DNA of 64,000 bases from Sphingobacteriaceae bacterium (GTDB taxonomy: Bacteria > Bacteroidota > Bacteroidia > Sphingobacteriales > Sphingobacteriaceae). The translations under genes and the position numbers were made by a program. Position 1 is the stretch's first letter. Every line of letters starts with the position of its first letter. Below, one piece after another: positions 36,443 to 44,411 of the stretch. A model generated the notes under the pieces. That model was given only the letters and a program-made list of their open reading frames with translations. It was not told where the DNA came from and did not search any database. The DNA lies in contig JAQSWM010000002.1 of NCBI GenBank assembly GCA_029266635.1, forward strand, positions 310,001-374,000, read 5' to 3'.

Positions 36443-37444
36443 TTGGCTACAATTCTGGGTATAGAATCATCATGCGATGAAACCTCAGCAGCAATATGTA
36501 TTGACGGCGAAATGCAGTCGAATAGTATCGCCAATCAGCTAGTGCATCAAAATTTTGGCGGCGTGGTTCCTGAATTAGCTTCAAGAGCGCACCAGCAAAA
36601 CATTATACCTGTCGTACAACAAGCCCTTAGTGTGGCAAAAGTACACAAAAATGCCATTGATGCCGTAGCTTTTACCCGGGGCCCGGGCTTGCTGGGCTCC
36701 TTGCTGGTAGGCACCTCTTTCGCCAAGGCTTTTGCGCTGGCTAATAACATTCCGCTTATTGAGGTTAACCACATGCAGGCACACATCCTTGCGCACTTTA
36801 TTGAAGACCCGAAACCGAAATTCCCGTTTCTGTGCCTCACGGTTTCCGGCGGGCACACGCAAATTGTGCTTGTACGCGATTACTTCGATATGGAAGTGGT
36901 GGGCCAAACCACAGACGACGCGGCGGGAGAGGCCTTCGACAAAACAGCTAAAATATTAAACCTTCCTTACCCGGGCGGCCCGCTGGTCGACAAGTACGCA
37001 AAGCAGGGAAATCATTTAGCATATAAATTTCCCGAGCCGCAAATCCCAGGACTTGATTTCAGCTTCAGCGGATTAAAAACCTCAATCCTCTATTTCATCC
37101 GCGATAATGTAGCTGCAAATCCTGATTTCATTGAAAGCAACCTTGCTGACATTTGCGCTTCGGTGCAGCATCGCATAATTACAATCCTGCTCAACAAACT
37201 CGCGAAGGCCGCAAAGCAGTTCGGCATTAAAGAGATTGCTATTGCAGGAGGCGTATCGGCAAATTCCGGCTTACGGGATATGCTAGCCCAAACTGCTGAA
37301 CAATATAGCTGGAACATCTACGTGCCCAGGTTTGAATATTGCACGGATAACGCGGCCATGATCGCGATAGCTGGCTACTACAAGTTCCTGAAGAAGGACT
37401 TTGTCGGACAGGATGTGGCTCCGCTTGCAAGAATGATTATGTAA
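36443..37444 (+). CDS. tsaD: tRNA N6-threonylcarbamoyladenosine transferase TsaD
   Basis: A 333-aa enzyme that transfers the threonylcarbamoyl group to A37 of ANN-decoding tRNAs together with TsaB/TsaE. TTG at 36443 is the only start in frame after an upstream stop and gives the standard N-terminus ATILGIESSCDETS. Iron ligands His110 and His114 lie in NHMQAHI. VSGGHTQIVLV, DDAAGEAFDK, YPGGP, FSGLKTS and AGGVSAN are all present, and the length is normal. nnr follows after 7 nt, so the two genes are probably co-transcribed. Confidence 0.97.
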   Translation: MATILGIESSCDETSAAICIDGEMQSNSIANQLVHQNFGGVVPELASRAHQQNIIPVVQQALSVAKVHKNAIDAVAFTRGPGLLGSLLVGTSFAKAFALANNIPLIEVNHMQAHILAHFIEDPKPKFPFLCLTVSGGHTQIVLVRDYFDMEVVGQTTDDAAGEAFDKTAKILNLPYPGGPLVDKYAKQGNHLAYKFPEPQIPGLDFSFSGLKTSILYFIRDNVAANPDFIESNLADICASVQHRIITILLNKLAKAAKQFGIKEIAIAGGVSANSGLRDMLAQTAEQYSWNIYVPRFEYCTDNAAMIAIAGYYKFLKKDFVGQDVAPLARMIM

Positions 37445-37451
37445 ATTCCAA

Positions 37452-38969
37452 ATGAAAACACTGCTTACATTATCACAAACGCGTAATGCAGATGCTTTTA
37501 CAATCGCTAACAAGCCAATTACGTCTATTGATTTGATGGAAGCCGCGGCTATAGCCTTTGTAAACTGCTTCATCAACCACTTTCCTGATAAAAAGTCCAT
37601 TAGTATCTACTGCGGCACCGGCAACAATGGCGGCGACGGACTTGCAATTGCTCGTTTGCTGAGGGAGCGGGGATATATGGTAAATGTTAAGATTGCTTTT
37701 TTTAATGTAAATCAGTCTGCTGATTTTAAAGCCAACCTTGTCCGGCTGGAAAGTGCGGGTTTGACATATTTAAGAATCGATCCAGGAAACTTTAGTGAAG
37801 AAAATACAGATATAATCTTTGATGCGCTGCTCGGTTCCGGTTTGAGCAGGGCTTTGGATGGCGATTGGAAGCAGCTTGTGGAATATCTGAATAGCAGCAA
37901 AAAGCCGATCGTTTCAGTAGATATTCCTACCGGGATGCCCGCGGAGGGCAGAATCAACCTCGGTCTGGTTGCAATCAGAACTGAACTGGCGATCTGTTTT
38001 CAACGAGCTAAGCTCAATTTCTTCTTTCCTGAATCTGCCGAATACGTGCGCCGCTTTGAAGTGGTAGATATTGGATTGGATGAGGGATTTATTGAGGCGC
38101 AGGAATCGAAATTCAAATTGCTCGAAGATGAAGATGCCCGAGAAATCCTGAAGCCCCGCCAGCCCTTTAGCCACAAAGGCACCTACGGGCATGCACTTTT
38201 GATAGCCGGGGCGAAGGAAACCATGGGCGCTGCACTGCTTTGTGCGGAGGCGACCCTTCGCACGGGCTCCGGACTTACAACTGCCTGCATTCCTGCTGAT
38301 GGTCTGACCGCCCTGAATACACGTCTCCCTGAAGTAATGGCTTTGCTGAGAGATGAAGATTTCGTCTTGCCTTCGCTCGAAAAGTACTCGGCTGTGGCTG
38401 CCGGTCCGGGAATTGGCACTGACGAGGCTCAGGCAAAATTGATCGATGAACTCATTACAACTGCAAAAGCACACCTCGTGCTGGATGCTGACGCACTAAA
38501 TATAATCGCTAAAAACCCAAGCTTATTAGACCGATCGCCCAAAGGCACCATCCTCACCCCGCACATGAAAGAGTTTGATCGCTTATTTGGCGAGCATGAA
38601 AGCTGGTGGGAGCGGGTAGAAACCGGAAGCCAAATGGCGAAAAGACTCGGGATTGTGATTGTGCTGAAGAACAGGTTCACCTTTATTATTTTGCCTGATG
38701 AGCAGGTTTTGATCAATCCAACCGGTGCACCGAATATGGCGACAGGAGGAATGGGCGATGTTTTAACCGGGATGATTGTTTCTTTCCTCGCTCAAGGCTA
38801 CCAGTCAAGAGAGGCAGCGTTGCTGGGAGTTTATATCCACGGCTTGTGCGCAGAAAGGTGTGGCGGGTATGTGTGTCCTGCCTCTGAATTATGTAAGCTG
38901 GTTCCGGAGGTTATGAAAGGTTTGGAAAAGAATAGGGGCAGTGCGGATCAATCAATCCGTTTCAGGTGA
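37452..38969 (+). CDS. nnr: Bifunctional NAD(P)H-hydrate repair enzyme (epimerase + ADP-dependent dehydratase)
   Basis: A 505-aa metabolite-repair enzyme restoring damaged, hydrated NADH and NADPH. The N-terminal epimerase (YjeF_N, about 1-215) has CGTGNNGGDGLAIARLL and SVDIPTGMPAEG. The C-terminal dehydratase (YjeF_C ribokinase-like, about 225-495) has KGTYGHALLIAGA, AAGPGIGTDEAQ, LDADALN, ILTPHMKEFDRL and the ATP/ADP-binding NMATGGMGDVLTGMI. This fused order is usual in bacteria. It starts 7 nt after tsaD. Its 3' end overlaps the convergent hypothetical gene by 22 nt. Confidence 0.96.
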   Translation: MKTLLTLSQTRNADAFTIANKPITSIDLMEAAAIAFVNCFINHFPDKKSISIYCGTGNNGGDGLAIARLLRERGYMVNVKIAFFNVNQSADFKANLVRLESAGLTYLRIDPGNFSEENTDIIFDALLGSGLSRALDGDWKQLVEYLNSSKKPIVSVDIPTGMPAEGRINLGLVAIRTELAICFQRAKLNFFFPESAEYVRRFEVVDIGLDEGFIEAQESKFKLLEDEDAREILKPRQPFSHKGTYGHALLIAGAKETMGAALLCAEATLRTGSGLTTACIPADGLTALNTRLPEVMALLRDEDFVLPSLEKYSAVAAGPGIGTDEAQAKLIDELITTAKAHLVLDADALNIIAKNPSLLDRSPKGTILTPHMKEFDRLFGEHESWWERVETGSQMAKRLGIVIVLKNRFTFIILPDEQVLINPTGAPNMATGGMGDVLTGMIVSFLAQGYQSREAALLGVYIHGLCAERCGGYVCPASELCKLVPEVMKGLEKNRGSADQSIRFR

Positions 38970-39559
38970 AAGTCCAGGCTGTAACGTGGGTACTCGCCTA
39001 TCGTCCAGATTTCGCTTCCTTTCCATACCACCCGGAATGTCTCCGGCTCAATATGGCTGAGAGAGCTAATCACAACATTTGATCCAGATGCCACGGACGA
39101 GGAAACTAGTTCATTTGTTATCAGGTTGCGGTGGTTGGTCGTAATCTGTGCTAATGTTTGCGAGTTTGCTTTATCATAATAAACACGCACACGATTATCA
39201 GGAACACTGTCATAGGTTGTAACCTTTCCTGCGTATTTTACCATCAATTTGCCTACCTGGTTTTTGAAGTTTAACAGCGAGTCAACAAATATAATGGAGT
39301 AGTTGGTTCTACCTTGCCACGCCATCATTACGCCTTGGCTGAATCGTGGATGCCATGTGATAGTAAATAAATCACCACTAATTTTCTTAATCTTCCCTTC
39401 GAATTCTGAATAGCCACCCTCTGTAGATGCCAAGATTAAAGTACTATCTTCATTAATCTTTAGGTGAAGCTTATTCCCGTCAGAACTCTTTCCAGTGAAT
39501 TTTTGCCCTTGGCAAATCCCTGCAAAAGACATTAACAGGATGATTATAGGTAGCTTCAT
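38948..39559 (-). CDS. Hypothetical secreted protein
   Basis: A 203-aa protein not recognised as a known family. A signal peptide is clear (MKLPIIILLMSFAGICQGQ), so it is periplasmic or beyond. The rest is beta-rich with alternating hydrophobic residues (KLHLKINEDSTLILAS, FTITWHPRF, VRVYYDKAN) and no Cys pair or catalytic motif. It overlaps nnr convergently by 22 nt and lies 58 nt downstream of the anti-sigma gene on the same strand, so it might be transcribed with that sigma/anti-sigma unit. Confidence 0.75.
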   Translation of the reverse strand: MKLPIIILLMSFAGICQGQKFTGKSSDGNKLHLKINEDSTLILASTEGGYSEFEGKIKKISGDLFTITWHPRFSQGVMMAWQGRTNYSIIFVDSLLNFKNQVGKLMVKYAGKVTTYDSVPDNRVRVYYDKANSQTLAQITTNHRNLITNELVSSSVASGSNVVISSLSHIEPETFRVVWKGSEIWTIGEYPRYSLDFHLKRID

Positions 39560-39617
39560 TACACGTATTGATAACCTAGGTTAGCAAGTACATTAGCCAA
39601 GTAGAAGTTGTCATCGG

Positions 39618-40451
39618 TTAAATTGAGATCGCCCCCATCACCATCATTTGTTCCATGGTAGGGTTTGCACTGCCCCCGCGTGGTTCCAGCGTAACTGCAA
39701 AAGCTTGAGCGTTTGAAAGCTCCTTCATCCTGATCATTCCAGTAGTATCGGCAGAAGCGTCAAATACTCCAAGATCAACAGGTTTTCCATCCACTAACGC
39801 CCAAAGCTGATATTGATGTTGCTTGTCGTTCTCTGGCATCTTTACAGAAGCGAGGTCAAGCATCACTTCTTTTTGTTTCGGGTTAAAAGCTACCAGAATA
39901 CTTGCATCGGGAGCGTTCTTAGTCCCCTGAAGTTTCACAAACTTAAAATCCGGGCTACGGAGCACCGAAATTTCTGTTTTGCTGCTTTCCAGTTGCTTGT
40001 TGAAATAGTTTACCCGATTTGCAAATTGGCGATTGGAACCTTGCAGAGATGCAATCTGCTCCTGAGAGTTTTGAAGTTTGTTGTAAACCAGAAACAAAGC
40101 CGCCCAGCTAATCAGTAGTATCGCTACAGAAGCGGCGAAAGCAATTTTGTAGAACCCGTTATTGGACTCCCGGCGAAGGCTCACAACCTTTGTTTCAGGC
40201 GCAACGTGACTAGTTTCAACTGCATTTACGCTATTGATGATTTTATCCCGTAAGGAATCTTTCGGAGCTACTGCGGTAGCGTTCGCATAAACTTCCATCG
40301 CAGTTTCAATTTCAAGCAGTTCCTGTTTGATTGCAGGATGTTTCTCTGCCATCAACTCCACTTCCTGGCTTTCGTCAGGGCTCAAATCGCCCATCACGTA
40401 AAGTTCCAGAATTCCACTTTCAATAAATTCCTTGATATTGTCCACTTTCAA
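39618..40451 (-). CDS. Membrane anti-sigma factor (RskA-like)
   Basis: A 277-aa single-pass membrane protein that should bind the partner ECF sigma factor. The cytoplasmic N-terminal region (1-90) resembles anti-sigma zinc-finger-like/ASD domains, with LELYVMGDLSPDE and EVELMAEKHPAI, but lacks a HxxxCxxC zinc site. The TM segment is at about 102-124 (IAFAASVAILLISWAALFLVY), a coiled coil at about 125-155 and the RskA C-terminal periplasmic domain at about 165-277 (QYQLWALVDGKPVDLGVF, FAVTLEPRGGSANPT). TTG 40451 overlaps the sigma stop by 4 nt, indicating coupling; GTG 40445 is an alternative. Confidence 0.88.
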   Translation of the reverse strand: MKVDNIKEFIESGILELYVMGDLSPDESQEVELMAEKHPAIKQELLEIETAMEVYANATAVAPKDSLRDKIINSVNAVETSHVAPETKVVSLRRESNNGFYKIAFAASVAILLISWAALFLVYNKLQNSQEQIASLQGSNRQFANRVNYFNKQLESSKTEISVLRSPDFKFVKLQGTKNAPDASILVAFNPKQKEVMLDLASVKMPENDKQHQYQLWALVDGKPVDLGVFDASADTTGMIRMKELSNAQAFAVTLEPRGGSANPTMEQMMVMGAISI

Positions 40452-40996
40452 TTGAAATATTTCCTGAGCATGATAATAGACATCCTCAACCTTGTTTTTA
40501 CCGTTCCAAGCGGTAAGCCAAGTTCTTCGGCTGCTTCCACATGCGTATATCCTTTAAAATAAACCAGATCTAGTAGCGTCTTTTGTTCTGGTTTTAACTT
40601 GCTAATGAGCTCTTTAACGCCCATTGTGTCAGGGTTTAAAGACGTGTTCCGCTGCTCATCAACGAAATTTACGGTATTATCAATGTCCTGGTTTTTTGAA
40701 TTATTGCGGAAGTCTTTTGAGCGTACCTTGTCAATAGATAGATTGCGGGCAATGTTAGACATCCAGGTAAACAGACGCCCTTTTTCGGAGTCGAATGACG
40801 GAAAAGAATTCCAGATTTTTACAAAAGTTTCCTGTAGCAGGTCTTCGGCGATCTCTTCGTGCTGAACAATCCGAAAAATAATACCATTAAGCGATGATGA
40901 ATACATATCATATAATGCTTCAATGGCAATTTTCTCACGAGCCCGCAACGCCCTGATCAATTCCTCCTCAGACAACTTGATTTTCCTGTTTGCCAA
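40448..40996 (-). CDS. ECF RNA polymerase sigma factor
   Basis: A 182-aa sigma-70 family factor with TTG start. Region 2 covers about 20-90 (AIEALYDMYSSSLNGIIFRIV, EDLLQETFVKIWNSF, TWMSNIARNLSIDKVR). Region 4 covers about 125-178 (LDLVYFKGYTHVEAAEELGLPLGTVKTRLR). A linker rich in Asn/Asp lies between. It is followed by its anti-sigma partner with a 4-nt overlap. Such pairs respond to envelope or redox signals; the inducing signal cannot be read. No autoregulatory promoter was recognised. Confidence 0.93.
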   Translation of the reverse strand: MANRKIKLSEEELIRALRAREKIAIEALYDMYSSSLNGIIFRIVQHEEIAEDLLQETFVKIWNSFPSFDSEKGRLFTWMSNIARNLSIDKVRSKDFRNNSKNQDIDNTVNFVDEQRNTSLNPDTMGVKELISKLKPEQKTLLDLVYFKGYTHVEAAEELGLPLGTVKTRLRMSIIMLRKYFN

Positions 40997-41020
40997 TTTG
41001 TCTAATGTAGAAACTTGAAG

Positions 41021-41899
41021 TTACATTTCAAACAGATGTTTTTCTGCGTGATACGACGAGCGAACAAGCGGGCCGCTTTCTAAATACCGGAAACCCATTT
41101 CTAAGCCAATCTCTTTATAGCGATTAAATTGTTCTGGCTTTATCCAATCTATAACTGGGTGGTGATTGCGTGTGGGTTGCAGGTATTGGCCGAGCGTGAG
41201 AATATGCACACCAACGTTGCGAAGGTCTTGCATGGCTTCCAACACATCTTCTTCTGTTTCTCCTAAACCGAGCATAATGCCCGATTTGGTGCGGAGCCCG
41301 GCTTGTGAGATGTGGCTGAGGCACTCGAGGCTTCTGTCGTATTTTGCTTGTATGCGAACTTCTTTTGTGAGGCGGCGCACCGTTTCAAGGTTATGCGATA
41401 CCACTTCAGGCCTAACGGCAAGCACACGTTCCAGGTTCTCCCAGATTCCCCTGAAGTCGGGGATCAGCGTTTCCAAGGTTGTGTGCGGGCTTTCGCGGTG
41501 GATGGCGTTGATAGTTTCTGCCCATGTGATAGAACCGCCATCTTTCAGGTCATCGCGGTCAACGGATGTGATTACGCAATGTTTTACCTGCATCAGCTTC
41601 ACGGAAGTTGCTACCCGCTGCGGTTCTTCAACATCCACAGGAAGCGGCTTGCCGGTTGCGACAGCACAAAACGAGCATGAGCGTGTACAGATATTTCCAA
41701 GAATCATGAAGGTTGCGGTGCCTGCGCCCCAGCACTCGCCCATGTTCGGGCAATTACCGCTTTCGCAAATAGTGTGGAGCTTGTGGGTATCAACAAGGCT
41801 GCGCACATGTGCATATTCTTTGCCTATTGGGAGCTTGACACGTAACCAGTCAGGTTTTTTTTGAACCTGATCAGCTTGAATAACCGGCAATTCTATCAT
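41021..41899 (-). CDS. lipA: Lipoyl synthase
   Basis: A 292-aa radical-SAM enzyme that inserts two sulfurs into protein-bound octanoyl groups. The auxiliary 4Fe-4S cluster is bound by Cys45, Cys50 and Cys56 in [13 protein letters not shown], and the radical-SAM cluster by Cys71, Cys75 and Cys78 in CTRSCSFC. The final conserved RSSY is present near the C-terminus. Length and motifs are complete. It is monocistronic in appearance, 24 nt downstream of the sigma gene start on the same strand, and divergent from the OsmC gene. Confidence 0.97.
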   Translation of the reverse strand: MIELPVIQADQVQKKPDWLRVKLPIGKEYAHVRSLVDTHKLHTICESGNCPNMGECWGAGTATFMILGNICTRSCSFCAVATGKPLPVDVEEPQRVATSVKLMQVKHCVITSVDRDDLKDGGSITWAETINAIHRESPHTTLETLIPDFRGIWENLERVLAVRPEVVSHNLETVRRLTKEVRIQAKYDRSLECLSHISQAGLRTKSGIMLGLGETEEDVLEAMQDLRNVGVHILTLGQYLQPTRNHHPVIDWIKPEQFNRYKEIGLEMGFRYLESGPLVRSSYHAEKHLFEM

Positions 41900-41903
41900 A
41901 CTG

Positions 41904-41911
41904 CGAAGATA
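41904..41911 (-). promoter_or_regulatory. Putative near-leaderless -7 box for lipA
   Basis: On the minus strand TATCTTCG (one base from TAnnTTTG) ends 4 nt before the lipA ATG. The identical octamer stands at the same distance before the FAH-family gene starting at 60108. This spacing suggests a transcript without a leader. Confidence 0.3.
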
Positions 41912-42022
41912 AGGAGAATCAGATTAGATTGTAGGTGCCAGCTACAGATTTGAGCTCGTCAGCATTGATTTGACAAAAGAACGATTAAACCACAATAATG
42001 AAATAGTAGGTTGTTTAATTTT

Positions 42023-42030
42023 TACTTTTG
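42023..42030 (+). promoter_or_regulatory. Putative -7 box for the OsmC-like gene
   Basis: TACTTTTG matches TAnnTTTG, 18 nt before the ATG at 42049. Transcription would start near 42037, which rules out the TTG at 42028 as the start codon and supports ATG 42049. Confidence 0.4.
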
Positions 42031-42048
42031 AGCTTTCAAATTCAAAAC

Positions 42049-42453
42049 ATGGCTACTTCAGAAGTTACTTATTTAGGCGGCTTGCGCACAGAGTCTATCC
42101 ACCTTCAATCAGGCGACAAAATCATCACCGATGCACCCGTTGACAACAAAGGAAAAGGTGAGGCTTTTTCTCCCACCGATTTGCTTGCCACCTCACTTGG
42201 CAATTGCATGCTTACCATCATGGGGATTGCTGCCGATACGCATGGTATTAATATTGAAGGCACTACCTGTTCAATTACGAAAGTTATGGCTGCTGAGCCC
42301 CGGCGGGTGGGAGAAATCCAGGCCACACTTCAGTTTCCCGCAAATAATTATTCAGACAAAGAGCAGAAGATATTGCAGAATGCCGCGTTAACATGCCCGG
42401 TGTACCTGAGCCTGCATCCCGATCTTAAGAAAACGGTTGATTTTAAGTGGTAA
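42049..42453 (+). CDS. OsmC/Ohr-family protein
   Basis: A 134-aa cytosolic protein of the OsmC peroxiredoxin-like superfamily, whose members reduce organic hydroperoxides through two cysteines. The first Cys is in LATSLGNCMLTIMG and the second in ALTCPVYLSLHPDL, matching the OsmC pair. ATG 42049 is preferred over TTG 42028 because of the promoter box just upstream. It converges with ytxJ, overlapping by 11 nt; both are thiol-redox genes. The group is closer to YhfA/OsmC than Ohr, but this was judged by eye. Confidence 0.88.
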   Translation: MATSEVTYLGGLRTESIHLQSGDKIITDAPVDNKGKGEAFSPTDLLATSLGNCMLTIMGIAADTHGINIEGTTCSITKVMAAEPRRVGEIQATLQFPANNYSDKEQKILQNAALTCPVYLSLHPDLKKTVDFKW

Positions 42454-42808
42454 TCAGTCCCGCAGCTTCTTCTGCAGATATGTCGCTGTGAGATGCTTCA
42501 AGGATGCACTCGCCATCTTTGATCAAAAGCATTTGAGGGGATTGGTGATGTACCTGGAAAAGATCAGCGATCTTATTTGAGATGTCCCGATAGGTAAGCA
42601 GGTCTAAAAAGTACAGCGGAGTATTGTCAGGAATAGAATCCCAGTCCATTTCAAAGCGTCTTTTCGCCATCATGCTGATGGAGCACCGGGTGCTGTGCTT
42701 GAAAATCAAGCTGTAGCCTGAAGCGTTTTTAATTTGATTCAGTTGCTCTAAACTGTTCAACTGTGTCCATGTCATGGGTTCTTTTACGTTATCGGCCTGC
42801 ACTATCAT
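42443..42808 (-). CDS. ytxJ: Bacillithiol-system redox protein YtxJ
   Basis: A 121-aa thioredoxin-fold monothiol protein thought to serve as a bacilliredoxin-like factor in bacillithiol-using bacteria. The redox Cys lies in FKHSTRCSISMMAKRRFE, and DLLTYRDISNKIADLFQVHHQSPQMLLI is the typical continuation including the cis-Pro region. It has no signal peptide. It overlaps the 3' end of the OsmC-like gene tail to tail. Presence of YtxJ implies the organism makes bacillithiol; no bsh genes lie in the window. Confidence 0.88.
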   Translation of the reverse strand: MIVQADNVKEPMTWTQLNSLEQLNQIKNASGYSLIFKHSTRCSISMMAKRRFEMDWDSIPDNTPLYFLDLLTYRDISNKIADLFQVHHQSPQMLLIKDGECILEASHSDISAEEAAGLITT

Positions 42809-42888
42809 AAAACTGGAAAATTGAAATTGTGTTTGTAAACGTTACGCACCTGAAGGTGGCAACTGGAGTTGTTATAGAGAACGAATTC

Positions 42889-43005
42889 TTATTTACGGCG
42901 AGCCTTAGGATAAGAGCTATAGGCTGGGCAAAGCTTGGATGAACAAGCCTCAAGAATGGTGGAAAGGATAATAATTGCTAACAATCCTATAGCTACTCGT
43001 CTCAT
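42889..43005 (-). CDS. Small putative lipoprotein, 38 aa
   Basis: Translating the minus strand from ATG 43005 gives a 38-residue protein: MRRVAIGLLAIIILSTILEA, then CSSKLCPAYSSYP and a basic end, stop at 42889. It has positive residues, a hydrophobic helix and then Cys21 in a lipobox-like LEAC (Glu at -2 is not ideal). The compact C-S-S-K-x-C-P-A-Y motif looks constrained. It lies in the gap between ribH and ytxJ on their strand. Function is unknown; it could be a short membrane peptide rather than a lipoprotein. Confidence 0.55.
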   Translation of the reverse strand: MRRVAIGLLAIIILSTILEACSSKLCPAYSSYPKARRK

Positions 43006-43056
43006 AATTAACTTTTTATCACTGCTTAAATATAAGTATAATTTTAAAAAACAAAA

Positions 43057-43560
43057 CTAGAACCTGCCATAGGTAATGTTTCGCTTAATCTGTGCCATTT
43101 GAATCGCTGTTGCTGCGGCCTCATCGCCTTTGTTGCCGTGCTTGCCACCTGCTCTGTCCAGTGCTTGCTCCAGGTTAAGGGTGGTTAATACGCCAAACAC
43201 TACCGGTTTGTTGTGTTTAATTGCAACGTTTGTGATTCCATTCCCAACCGCATTGCATATGTAATCAAAATGCGGGGTTTCTCCCTTGATCACACATCCC
43301 AAACAAATAACAGCATCTAAATCTACGTCAGACAGCAACATATCAGCTCCGCTCGTAAGCTCAAAGCTGCCCGGAACCTCAATAGTTAAGATGTTTGCCT
43401 CAGTTGCGCCGTGCTTTGTTAAGAAGGTATATGCTCCATTATAGAGAGCGCCCGTAACCTCCGCATTCCACTGCGCAACAACGATACCAAAACGGAAAAT
43501 GCCCGCATCTGGTATAGCCATGTTAGAAAAATCAGACAGATTTTTTAATTGGGTGGCCAT
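43057..43560 (-). CDS. ribH: 6,7-dimethyl-8-ribityllumazine synthase
   Basis: A 167-aa subunit of the icosahedral or pentameric lumazine synthase, the penultimate riboflavin step. It joins the dihydroxybutanone phosphate made by ribBA to the pyrimidine. Motifs: FGIVVAQWNAEVTGALYNGA, VPGSFELTSGADML, CLGCVIKGETPHFDYI with the catalytic His, and FGVLTTLNLEQALDRAGGKHGNKGDEAA. Length is normal. It follows the TPR membrane gene by 20 nt on the same strand, so they are probably co-transcribed. Confidence 0.97.
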   Translation of the reverse strand: MATQLKNLSDFSNMAIPDAGIFRFGIVVAQWNAEVTGALYNGAYTFLTKHGATEANILTIEVPGSFELTSGADMLLSDVDLDAVICLGCVIKGETPHFDYICNAVGNGITNVAIKHNKPVVFGVLTTLNLEQALDRAGGKHGNKGDEAAATAIQMAQIKRNITYGRF

Positions 43561-43580
43561 TCAGAAAAAGATAATTAAGC

Positions 43581-44285
43581 CTATTGTTTTGCTTCCGCAC
43601 GTGCTATGTACGCATCGATCAAAGATGCTTCGTTGCTCTCAGAATATTCTTCCTTGATGCGTTTGTAAGCTTCCAAAGCAGATGAATAGTCTTTTTGTTC
43701 CTCGTATACCAAACCCAGTTTCTTTAGGAATAATGGTGAGGTAAACGTGTTTTCAGACTTATCTGCGGCTTTTTTGTAGTAGGTTATTGCTTTTGAATAA
43801 TCTTTTAGCTCGCTGTAGGCATCGCCCAGCATCCCCAAAACTAATGGATCAATCACCGGGCTGCCAGTGCTACTGTAATTTCCCAGCGCTTCGATAGCTT
43901 TTTGGTATTCGCCTTTTTGCAGATACAAACCGCCTAAATACGCGTTCGCAAGGTTGGCTGATTTGGTATTTGAATACTCATCGGCGATTTTTTCGAAGCC
44001 CGGATAAGAGCCGTCTCCTTTTATTGCACGCTCCTGAAGTGAATCAATTGCAACATATTCTTCGGCTTTAAACATTTCGTTTGCTGCCTTTTCTGCCCTT
44101 GGGGCGAGATAGAATTTTTGGTATCCAAGATATAAAAGAACCAGTGCAACAATGGCTATTGCAATTGCTGATAAGCTTTTTTGATTTTCTTTGACAAAGT
44201 TGCCTGTGTTGTTTGCAGGCGCTGCAGTTTGGGCGCTCTTTGTTTTGGTAGGTTTAGCAACAATATCTTTCTGGGTGCTCGCCAT
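43581..44285 (-). CDS. Membrane-anchored tetratricopeptide-repeat protein
   Basis: A 234-aa protein with a Lys/Thr/Ala-rich cytosolic start (1-35), one TM segment at about 37-57 (SAIAIAIVALVLLYLGYQKFY) and three or four TPR units (FEKIADEYSNTKSANLANAYLGGLYLQKGEYQKAIEAL and similar repeats) to the end. It probably acts as a protein-interaction scaffold at the periplasmic face, in the manner of YfgM-like proteins; this is inference. It has the best promoter on this strand (44309-44338) and is followed by ribH. Confidence 0.82.
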   Translation of the reverse strand: MASTQKDIVAKPTKTKSAQTAAPANNTGNFVKENQKSLSAIAIAIVALVLLYLGYQKFYLAPRAEKAANEMFKAEEYVAIDSLQERAIKGDGSYPGFEKIADEYSNTKSANLANAYLGGLYLQKGEYQKAIEALGNYSSTGSPVIDPLVLGMLGDAYSELKDYSKAITYYKKAADKSENTFTSPLFLKKLGLVYEEQKDYSSALEAYKRIKEEYSESNEASLIDAYIARAEAKQ

Positions 44286-44308
44286 GTGCGGTTTTAATTT
44301 AAAGTCCG

Positions 44309-44338
44309 CAAAAATAAGGTTTTAAGTGTTACAATCAA
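44309..44338 (-). promoter_or_regulatory. Bacteroidota-type promoter for the TPR-ribH unit
   Basis: On the minus strand a TTG (44338-44336), a 19-nt spacer and TATTTTTG (44316-44309) match the TTG-N19-TAnnTTTG Bacteroidota promoter exactly. The -7 box lies 23 nt before the ATG at 44285. Confidence 0.65.
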
Positions 44339-44393
44339 CACCTTAAATTACATCGCCAATAAATTTATTAGAAGCTCAAGCAAAGCAAATGAG

Positions 44394-44401
44394 TAAATTT
44401 G
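44394..44401 (+). promoter_or_regulatory. Putative -7 box for recF
   Basis: TAAATTTG matches TAnnTTTG and ends 10 nt before the recF ATG, so the leader would be only a few bases. No TTG at 19-nt spacing is present. Confidence 0.4.
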
Positions 44402-44411
44402 CCATCCTTTT

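Noticed and set aside
41166-41864. 232-codon plus-strand frame inside lipA
   Set aside because: Antisense to lipA, whose Fe-S motifs are complete; no independent support.
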